Shown here: positions 1-6,576 of the stretch, one piece after another
Numbering within the stretch: the stretch's first letter is position 1
How the letters are laid out: the number at the start of each line of letters is the position of its first letter
Source of the DNA: Candidatus Latescibacterota bacterium
Lineage (GTDB): Bacteria > Krumholzibacteriota > Krumholzibacteriia > Krumholzibacteriales > WJIX01
Length of the DNA: 11,335 nt
Direction of reading: 5' to 3'
Assembly (NCBI GenBank): GCA_030643145.1
Contig: DAOWMJ010000042.1
Coordinates: forward strand, 1 to 11,335
Notes under the pieces: model-generated
Told to the model about the DNA's origin: nothing
The model's database searches: none
Seen by the model: only the letters and a program-made list of their open reading frames with translations
Translations under genes and position numbers: made by a program

Positions 1-2
1 AA

Positions 3-2738
3 GAAAAACTTGTATATTTCTTTGGAAAAGAACAAGCGGATGGTAGTTCCGGGATGCGCAATCTGCTTGGAGGTAAGGGAGCGAATCTCGCCGAAATGGC
101 GAATATAGGTATTCCCGTACCTCCCGGATTCACTATTTCAACAAAGGTGTGTATTTATTTTTACGAGCATGATGGGTCCTATTCTAAAGGCTTCAAAGAA
201 GAGGTAATGAAACAGTTAGGGAAAATAGAAGAAGAAATAGGATCAAAATTCGGCGATGCCGATAATCCTCTTTTACTTTCTGTTCGATCTGGAGCGCGCA
301 TTAGCATGCCCGGGATGATGGATACGGTTTTAAATCTTGGACTTAACGATGATACGGTAAATGGTATCGCTGAAAAGTCCGGCGACTGGCGTTTCGCCTG
401 GGATTGTTACCGTCGTTTTATTCAGATGTACGGCGATGTTGTTCTCGCGATGAAACCTGAAAATAAGGATGCCATTAATCCCTTTGAGGAAATTCTTATA
501 AAGAAAAAAGAAGAAAGAGGAACACAGAATGACATTGATCTGAATGTCGATGATTTAAAAGATATTGTATCAAAATATAAAAGCTTAATCAGGAAAAGAA
601 CAGGTGTCGATTTTCCGGATGATCCGAATGAACAACTCTGGAATGCCATTGGGTCTGTCTTTAATTCCTGGAATAATGACCGCGCTATTGCCTACAGGAA
701 ACTAAACGGGATTCCACATAATTGGGGCACAGCGGTTAATGTACAATCTATGGTATTCGGAAATCTTGGCAAAGAATCGGGAACAGGGGTGGCTTTCACG
801 AGAAATCCGGCAACCGGAAAAAATAATTTCTATGGTGAATATCTAATGAACGCTCAGGGGGAAGATGTTGTCGCCGGGATAAGAACGCCTCATCCGATAA
901 ATATCTATCAGAAGGGGGACACTGGTCTTCCTTCACTGGAAGAGGAGATGAAAGATATATATGAGCAGCTTCTTAACGTTAGGACACGTCTTGAAAAACA
1001 CTACAAAGATATGCAGGATATTGAATTTACGATACAGAACAGAAAGCTGTGGATTCTGCAGACCCGAACCGGAAAGAGGACCGGGTTTGCCGCTATAAAG
1101 ATTGCTGTAGATATGGTAAGAAATGGGATCATCTCGAAAGAAACGGCTATTTTGCGATTGGACCCTGAACAGCTAAATCAATATCTCAGGCCGGTTTTTG
1201 ATATTGAAGAGAAGAAAAAAGCCGTTGATGAAGGGCGTCTTATTGCCAGTGGAATTAATGCCGGTCCCGGCGCCGCGTCTGGAAGGGCCGTCTTTTCCGC
1301 GTATGACGCCGAGATGAAGGCGAAGGAAGGCGAAAATGTAATTCTAGTCAGAATAGAAACAAGTCCAGAGGATATTCGTGGTATGAGCGCGGCTGAGGGT
1401 ATTCTTACTTCCACAGGCGGAGCTACTTCACACGCGGCGCTTGTCGCGAGGCAGATGGGAAAGGTTTGTGTTGCAGGCGCGAAAGATCTGAATATTGATT
1501 ACAAGAACCGCCTTATTAAAGTTGGTGGTACCGTTATAAGGGAGCTGGATTATATATCCCTGGATGGGACTACCGGAGAAGTGATTTCCGGAAAGGTCAA
1601 TACTACTCCATCAGACGTTATTCGTGTAATGGATGGTTCACTTGAAAGGGAGAAATCGGAAGTTTATTCAGACTATGAGGAACTTATATCCTGGGCGAAA
1701 GAAATTAAGACCCTTGGAGTAAGAGCAAATGCCGACAGGCCCGAACAGTCCTATTTAGCTCTTTCCTTTGGAGCGGAGGGCATTGGTTTGTGCCGAACGG
1801 AGCATATGTTCTTTGAGGGCAAGAGGATCGACGCGGTAAGAGAAATGATTTTAGCCTCTGATATTGAGGGAAGGGAAAAAGCCCTTTCAAAACTCCTTCC
1901 TATGCAGAGAGAAGATTTTCGTGGAATCTTTAAGGCAATGGACGGCCGGCCGGTGACAATCAGAACTCTTGATCCTCCATTGCACGAATTTTTACCCCAT
2001 GACGAGGATGAAATTTCCGAGCTGGCTTCGATTATGGGTGTAACCAGGGATAAATTGACTTCGAAAATCGTTTCTCTCAAAGAATCGAACCCAATGCTTG
2101 GACATAGGGGGTGCCGTCTCGGCATTGTATATCCTGAGATAACAAGAATGCAGGCGAGGGCGATTTTTGAAGCTGCATGCGAGCTTGCCCTTAAGGGATT
2201 CAACCCAAGGCCCGAGATCATGATTCCCCTTATTGGTTCGGTAGAGGAGTTTGTGCTGCAGGAGGAAATTGTAAGATCGATTGCTTTGGAGGTTCAGGAA
2301 TCGTTGGGTGTAAAGGTTGATTATCTTGTCGGGACAATGATTGAAATTCCGAGGGCTGCTTTGACAGCCGGCAGAATAGCCGAGAAGGCTGAGTTCTTCT
2401 CATTCGGAACGAATGATCTTACTCAGACGGTATTTGGCCTAAGCCGAGACGATTCCCCGAAGTTTATGAATGAATATCTCGAGAAAGAAATATGGCCGGC
2501 CGATCCCTTCCAAAAACTGGACATAGAGGGTGTTGGTGAACTTATCAGGATTGCTGTTGAAAAAGGGCGGAAACGAAAGAATGATCTAAAAATTGGAATA
2601 TGCGGTGAACATGGCGGGGATCCCTCTTCAGTACTCTTTTTCAGTGAAGCTGGGTTTGATTATGTAAGCTGTTCCCCTTTCAGGGTGCCCATTGCGATAC
2701 TTGCCGCCGCGCAATCGGCTCTTAAAAGTGACATGTAA
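3..2738 (+). CDS. ppdK: Pyruvate,phosphate dikinase (5' end outside window)
   Basis: This cytoplasmic enzyme interconverts pyruvate, ATP and phosphate with PEP, AMP and pyrophosphate, in glycolysis or gluconeogenesis. The frame is already open at the window edge: residues before the first ATG (position 54) read EKLVYFFGKEQADGSSG, a typical PPDK N-terminus, so ATG 54 is internal and the gene is 5'-partial. Numbering from that Met, the N-terminal ATP-grasp domain spans about 1-340, including the conserved SVRSGARISMPGMMD stretch (76-90). The swivelling phosphohistidine domain spans about 385-500, with GGATSHAALVAR carrying the catalytic His460. The C-terminal PEP/pyruvate TIM barrel follows, with GLCRTEH, GHRGCRLG, FGTNDLTQ and the catalytic Cys850 in ICGEHGGD. 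All key residues are intact. The visible length of 911 residues is at the upper end for the family. The next gene begins 5 nt after the stop, so it heads or lies within the operon. Confidence 0.98.
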   Translation, partial: EKLVYFFGKEQADGSSGMRNLLGGKGANLAEMANIGIPVPPGFTISTKVCIYFYEHDGSYSKGFKEEVMKQLGKIEEEIGSKFGDADNPLLLSVRSGARISMPGMMDTVLNLGLNDDTVNGIAEKSGDWRFAWDCYRRFIQMYGDVVLAMKPENKDAINPFEEILIKKKEERGTQNDIDLNVDDLKDIVSKYKSLIRKRTGVDFPDDPNEQLWNAIGSVFNSWNNDRAIAYRKLNGIPHNWGTAVNVQSMVFGNLGKESGTGVAFTRNPATGKNNFYGEYLMNAQGEDVVAGIRTPHPINIYQKGDTGLPSLEEEMKDIYEQLLNVRTRLEKHYKDMQDIEFTIQNRKLWILQTRTGKRTGFAAIKIAVDMVRNGIISKETAILRLDPEQLNQYLRPVFDIEEKKKAVDEGRLIASGINAGPGAASGRAVFSAYDAEMKAKEGENVILVRIETSPEDIRGMSAAEGILTSTGGATSHAALVARQMGKVCVAGAKDLNIDYKNRLIKVGGTVIRELDYISLDGTTGEVISGKVNTTPSDVIRVMDGSLEREKSEVYSDYEELISWAKEIKTLGVRANADRPEQSYLALSFGAEGIGLCRTEHMFFEGKRIDAVREMILASDIEGREKALSKLLPMQREDFRGIFKAMDGRPVTIRTLDPPLHEFLPHDEDEISELASIMGVTRDKLTSKIVSLKESNPMLGHRGCRLGIVYPEITRMQARAIFEAACELALKGFNPRPEIMIPLIGSVEEFVLQEEIVRSIALEVQESLGVKVDYLVGTMIEIPRAALTAGRIAEKAEFFSFGTNDLTQTVFGLSRDDSPKFMNEYLEKEIWPADPFQKLDIEGVGELIRIAVEKGRKRKNDLKIGICGEHGGDPSSVLFFSEAGFDYVSCSPFRVPIAILAAAQSALKSDM

Positions 2739-2743
2739 CCGAG

Positions 2744-3613
2744 TTGGATAAAAAGGAGATTCTTATCAAAGAAAAACCTCAAAGAGATAAATTGTCAAAA
2801 TTACTGAAAAAATCGTGGGAGGTATTTAAAGATTCCCCAGTTTTGAGGATCTCTGTCATTAAAATGATGTTCGTATCTACCGTGATCCTGATAGTAATTT
2901 ATTCAAGCGTTTTATTATGGATAGATATGGCTTTGGGGAAAGCTCTTCTTATGTGGACAATACCGGCGATAATTCTTTATACACTGATTATATTATCGAA
3001 TCTTCGCTTTCTTTGTGATGATAGCGGAAAAATGAAGAGACACTTTCAGGCACCGAATATTCTGACGAGTATACGTATTATTTCTGTTGTTCCCATGATT
3101 GTTTTGTTCTTCAGGGGATACTTGTATGGAGCGTTGGCAGTATATTTTCTGACGGTTATTACTGATGTAGCGGATGGATATATAGCGCGAAAATTTTCAC
3201 AAACAACAAAAATGGGATTAATGCTGGATCCGGTTGGAGATATATTATCGACGGAGTCGGCATTTTTCTTTCTGTGGATGAGGGCTGATTTTCCCTTATG
3301 GCTTCTTGTTTTGTTGACAGTCAGATATTTTCAATTCTTTGCCGGTCTGGCTTTGCTCTATTTCTTTGACAAGAGACCTATTCTTAGAGCTACAATAATA
3401 GGGAAGGTTGTTGGAATAATCCAATTTTTGGGAGTGGTGATCCTTGTGTATCAAAAAATCGTTCCGGAATTTGTGTTAGGAAATATCTTGAATAATTCTT
3501 TGTTACTGACTCTGGCCTTGTCCTTTATTGCTGTTATTGTTTCTCAAACATTGATAGGAATAAGTGCAATCAGGAGCAAAAGGGAGAATTCTGTAATTTC
3601 AGGAGGATACTAA
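2744..3613 (+). CDS. CDP-alcohol phosphatidyltransferase family membrane protein (PgsA-like) with N-terminal extension
   Basis: This is an integral inner-membrane enzyme of phospholipid synthesis, which transfers a phosphatidyl group from CDP-diacylglycerol to an alcohol. The family signature D-x2-D-G-x2-A-R-x8-G-x3-D-x3-D is exact: D141, D144, G145, A148, R149, G158, D162, D166. The core (about 103-289) starts with APNILTSIRI, like the N-terminus of PgsA, and GKVVGIIQ (220-227) resembles the later PgsA GK-x-Q segment. PgsA usually has DPVADK where this protein has DPVGDI; the metal-binding aspartates are kept but the following Lys is not. About 100 extra N-terminal residues carry a basic stretch and two predicted membrane segments (about 41-60 and 65-88). 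The TTG start at 2744 lacks a good ribosome binding site, and another TTG at 2792 is possible. The substrate (glycerol phosphate, phosphatidylglycerol or other) cannot be told. The stop overlaps the next ATG by one base. Confidence 0.9.
   Translation: MDKKEILIKEKPQRDKLSKLLKKSWEVFKDSPVLRISVIKMMFVSTVILIVIYSSVLLWIDMALGKALLMWTIPAIILYTLIILSNLRFLCDDSGKMKRHFQAPNILTSIRIISVVPMIVLFFRGYLYGALAVYFLTVITDVADGYIARKFSQTTKMGLMLDPVGDILSTESAFFFLWMRADFPLWLLVLLTVRYFQFFAGLALLYFFDKRPILRATIIGKVVGIIQFLGVVILVYQKIVPEFVLGNILNNSLLLTLALSFIAVIVSQTLIGISAIRSKRENSVISGGY
3601..3606 (+). promoter_or_regulatory. Strong Shine-Dalgarno site for the DUF4388 gene
   Basis: A perfect AGGAGG lies inside the last codons of the phosphatidyltransferase gene, 6 nt before the ATG at 3613, and fixes that start. 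It is the clearest ribosome binding site in the window. The starts at 4085, 4987, 8960 and 9812 have none that is obvious. This suggests separately tuned or high translation of the small regulator-like protein. Confidence 0.8.
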
Positions 3614-4104
3614 TGGATTTTGGAGGGGACCTCGCTGTTCTGGATCCCTCGATTGTATTTCAGATGGTGAACATAGCGAGACTTACAGGTAAAATAAAGC
3701 TAATAACTATTGACAATGTGGCAAGTTTATACTTCGACGATGGAGAGCTTGTCTATGCTACTATTGACACGGGAACGAAGAGGGTCGGAGAGATCCTTAT
3801 TGAAAAGAATTTAATTAATGAGGATCAATTGAAGCACGCCCTCAGGGAAAGCCGCGAAGAGGGTGTAAATAAAAGGATTGGCGATGTCCTGATTGAAAAA
3901 GGAAATATCGGTTACGAGGTGCTTGTATCGGTTATACAGGAACAGATAAAGATGGTGGTTTACACTGTTCTGCAATGGAACGAGGGTCAGTTTGTCTATT
4001 TTGATGGCTCCAGGACGGGAAATGAAGATATACTGCTTGATGTCAAGCTGGATCATCTTTTACTTGAAGGTTTAAAGCGGTTGGATGAAGCTGGAACTAA
4101 TTAG
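3613..4104 (+). CDS. DUF4388 (PATAN) protein with paired MshEN-like motifs
   Basis: This small soluble protein (163 aa, no signal peptide or membrane segment) is probably a cytoplasmic regulator or adaptor. The N-terminal part (about 1-55: LDPSIVFQMVNIARLTGKIKL, then LYFDDGELVYA) and the C-terminal part (LQWNEGQFVYFDG, 120-132) match the usual beginning and end of a DUF4388/PATAN domain. Between them sit two copies of the MshEN/GspE-N type motif: R57-V-G59...L73...L77 (57-80) and R88-I-G90...G97...Q111 (88-111). The MshEN consensus, which binds cyclic di-GMP in MshE, is two 24-residue motifs RLGxxLLxxG...L...L..Q with a 5-residue spacer. Here the second copy fits well, the first lacks its Gly and final Gln, and the spacer is 7. 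Ligand binding is therefore only possible. It overlaps the preceding stop by 1 nt and the next gene by 20 nt. Confidence 0.85.
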   Translation: MDFGGDLAVLDPSIVFQMVNIARLTGKIKLITIDNVASLYFDDGELVYATIDTGTKRVGEILIEKNLINEDQLKHALRESREEGVNKRIGDVLIEKGNIGYEVLVSVIQEQIKMVVYTVLQWNEGQFVYFDGSRTGNEDILLDVKLDHLLLEGLKRLDEAGTN

Positions 4105-4984
4105 TCATTTCTGCGGTAAATATTCTTTGATCGCGGTTGTTGTGATCTGTCTTTTAGTATGGGCGGGATCATCATCCGGGGTTACTATGGAAACTACCAG
4201 ATCTGAAGCAATGGGTGGAACACGCACGTCGTTCCCGGATGAGGCATCTGTAGTTTTTCTTAATCCTGCGGCTATCTCAAATGTTTATAAAACTCTTTTT
4301 TATTCTGACTATAGCAATAACCGCATAAGAGAGGTAAAGGCTGCGTTTGCAGTACCTTTGGAAAAACTGGGAATAGGATTATCGTTGTGCAGCAGAAGGA
4401 ATGACGAAAATGAAGTAGCCGACTATATTGCCGTCGGCGTTTCGAAAATGATATTCAGCGGAACACCCGATACCTATATCGAAATTGGAGCAAATTTCAG
4501 AATCGAACGGTTTGCTTTTGATTTCTACTCCGGTTGTTCCGCCTGTGGGAAAACGAGGTTGTCCGACTCGGATGTTACCGGTGATATTGGAATAATATTA
4601 AGGCCTCTTCCTTTAGTTTCTTTCAGATATATAGACGAGAAAGCGCGAAAAACCGATAAGCTGGATTATGATTCTGATATTATCGGGGAGAAAGGCAGAA
4701 GAGTTGGAGCTACGTTGCATCTCAGGGATAAACTCGTTGTCTCATGGGAAAGAGAGTATCGGGATAGTAGTGTGATTAACCATTACGGATTTTGTCTGAA
4801 AACAGGAGTGCCTCTGGAGCTTATGGGTGGTTTTTCCGGGGGAGCAATCTCCGGTGGGGCAAGGTTAAAATGGGGGTTTCTACGGGTTTCGTTCGCGTTT
4901 TCTCAGGATGGTAAAGAAGGTATTCATCAAAGAATATCTTTTGAAATCGCGCCCGGTCAATTTTCAGGCGGGACAACTGAATAG
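4085..4984 (+). CDS. PorV/PorQ-like outer-membrane beta-barrel protein
   Basis: This is a probable outer-membrane protein of 299 aa. A signal peptide is visible at about 1-32: a short N-region with Lys, the hydrophobic core SLIAVVVICLLVWAG, then small residues. Just after it comes RSEAMGGTRTSFPDEASVVFLNPAAI (in pieces: AMGGTRTSF at 42-50, NPAAI at 60-64), the pattern seen at the mature N-terminus of PorV/PorQ and related FadL-like barrels (A..MGGA...DD..A...NPAGL). The remainder alternates short amphipathic strands with turns, as expected of a barrel. A Cys pair (SGCSACGK) falls in one loop. The C-terminus (ISFEIAPGQFSGGTTE) does not end in the usual aromatic residue. The start overlaps the preceding gene by 20 nt without a clear ribosome binding site, but it is the one that yields a proper signal peptide. 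Function is unknown; PorV acts in type IX secretion elsewhere, but no other such component is visible here. Confidence 0.75.
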   Translation: MKLELISHFCGKYSLIAVVVICLLVWAGSSSGVTMETTRSEAMGGTRTSFPDEASVVFLNPAAISNVYKTLFYSDYSNNRIREVKAAFAVPLEKLGIGLSLCSRRNDENEVADYIAVGVSKMIFSGTPDTYIEIGANFRIERFAFDFYSGCSACGKTRLSDSDVTGDIGIILRPLPLVSFRYIDEKARKTDKLDYDSDIIGEKGRRVGATLHLRDKLVVSWEREYRDSSVINHYGFCLKTGVPLELMGGFSGGAISGGARLKWGFLRVSFAFSQDGKEGIHQRISFEIAPGQFSGGTTE

Positions 4985-4986
4985 AC

Positions 4987-6576
4987 ATGATGACTTTTGA
5001 AATAAAGCAATGTATGAAAAGATGGTTTAAGAGAATCAGGTTTGGTCTCCCTCTCTTTAAAACAGATATTTCTTTGACTATTATTTCCTTATTCTTAATC
5101 TTTTTTATTTTTTTCTTTTCGGCGAGCCCGGTTTTGTCGTCCGATTCAAAATCATATTACAAGTGGTCAGCACTTTACAGAAATGATGTTGAAATTTATA
5201 GAAACGCACAGCCCTTTTCCTGGAATGCCATGCTGGATGAATCTCATCTAAGTGACGAGATTGTTCTTATGGCAAAGGGGAGGAATATAAAAACGTTCAA
5301 TATATTTCTGAAGTGTTCAACCGGAGGAAAGAATACAGAGTCGATTGATTACAAAAACTTATTTTACCTTAAACAGGGGCATATCGGCGTTGATTTGTTC
5401 AACAAAAAACTATATCTAAAAACATATCTAAGGGAGAGGGTTTATCAATCGAGAATGATATTATTACCGGTTGTTTCCAGCGATTCTCCTTATCTGATGG
5501 GAAATACCATGGGAGTAATTGCCGGGATTGTTGCTGGTAAATGGGCTGATATACGCTATACTGAAGCGAGAATCTCTGAAATTAAATCCGAATATTACAA
5601 TGGGGGACTCCCTGATTTTAATAACACAGGCGCGAGTTTCAGGTTTTTTAATGCAACTCTTAAATGGAGAGAGAAAAGTCATTTTAGCCTGTTTATATCA
5701 GAAACACAATCAATTCAAATAGGTGAAGCTGTAACTTTTGGTTTCAGCAGCGGGTTAGACTTTTTCGGAATCAGGATGCTGACGGAGTACACTGAGAGAA
5801 TAGGCGGTTCTTTTCTTGATCTGAATAAAGAATCTTTGAGTGGTTTCGATCTGAAGAAATTCGGTGAAGAGGGAATAAGTCAGCTCTTTCCGGATAATTC
5901 CGCTTTCTCAGTGGAAGTGCAGGGTGCGAGGTTGAAGAACCCCTCTCTTGGTTCTATTCTATTTCTTCCCGGGTATAGATGCTATGGAGTTGATTACAGT
6001 AATCCTGAAGGTGAAATAAGAAGTTCGCTGATTGAGAGCTATATTCTTTCTCAATGGAGGCATCCTAAGCTCGATGTGACCTTCAAGGTGAAAGGTGGAG
6101 ATATTTACTCTTATGATTCCAGCGAAGGGTATAAATATGTAAGGAATACTCTTCATATGCGTTTTAAGACTGGGTTTATCTTGGACGGAGGACTTCTGGT
6201 TAGAGAAGGAAGGCGATCTTCATATCTTGTAACCATAGAAGATGATAATCAGTTCAGCCGGCTTCTTACCACTTTCCGTGTTGATGATTGCCAAGGCGAA
6301 AAGAAAATTTCTTTTTTATCCGATGGATGGATAAACATTACAGATTCTTGGCTATTGCGGAGTTCTCTATATTTGTACAAATCGACAGAGAGCAGGTACA
6401 GTATATCTCTTGAATACAGGCCATCGCGAAGGTTTGTTTTCAGGGCCTCTTTTGGTTCTTTTAATCCTTCTTACTGCGCGATTGCGCTGAATCAAGGCTG
6501 GGAACCGGATTTGGCGGAAAAAAACAGAAAGATTTATTTCTTTACAAGAATATGGCTTGGGGGGATAAGAGATTGA
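4987..6576 (+). CDS. Unrecognised exported protein, probable outer-membrane beta-barrel
   Basis: I do not recognise a family for this 529-aa protein. It begins with a long basic N-region (KRWFKRIRFG) followed by a very hydrophobic segment (about 29-46, IISLFLIFFIFFFSAS) and PVLSSDS, which reads as a signal peptide with cleavage near residue 50. The rest has no further membrane helix. It is rich in alternating polar and hydrophobic strands with aromatic ends (for example HFSLFISETQSIQIGEAV, RFVFRASFGSF, KIYFFTRIWLGG), consistent with a barrel in the outer membrane. The C-terminus is GGIRD, so the last strand is followed by a short tail. The start lies 2 nt after the previous stop and has no clear ribosome binding site. 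ATGs at 4990 and 5014 would also keep the export signal. It overlaps the next reading frame by 25 nt if that gene starts at 6552. By position it likely works with its barrel and lipoprotein neighbours. Confidence 0.8.
   Translation: MMTFEIKQCMKRWFKRIRFGLPLFKTDISLTIISLFLIFFIFFFSASPVLSSDSKSYYKWSALYRNDVEIYRNAQPFSWNAMLDESHLSDEIVLMAKGRNIKTFNIFLKCSTGGKNTESIDYKNLFYLKQGHIGVDLFNKKLYLKTYLRERVYQSRMILLPVVSSDSPYLMGNTMGVIAGIVAGKWADIRYTEARISEIKSEYYNGGLPDFNNTGASFRFFNATLKWREKSHFSLFISETQSIQIGEAVTFGFSSGLDFFGIRMLTEYTERIGGSFLDLNKESLSGFDLKKFGEEGISQLFPDNSAFSVEVQGARLKNPSLGSILFLPGYRCYGVDYSNPEGEIRSSLIESYILSQWRHPKLDVTFKVKGGDIYSYDSSEGYKYVRNTLHMRFKTGFILDGGLLVREGRRSSYLVTIEDDNQFSRLLTTFRVDDCQGEKKISFLSDGWINITDSWLLRSSLYLYKSTESRYSISLEYRPSRRFVFRASFGSFNPSYCAIALNQGWEPDLAEKNRKIYFFTRIWLGGIRD

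Noticed and set aside
1751..2221. A 156-codon open frame on the minus strand inside ppdK
   Set aside because: It is antisense to highly conserved PPDK catalytic sequence and its translation has no recognisable pattern; it is a shadow of the real gene.
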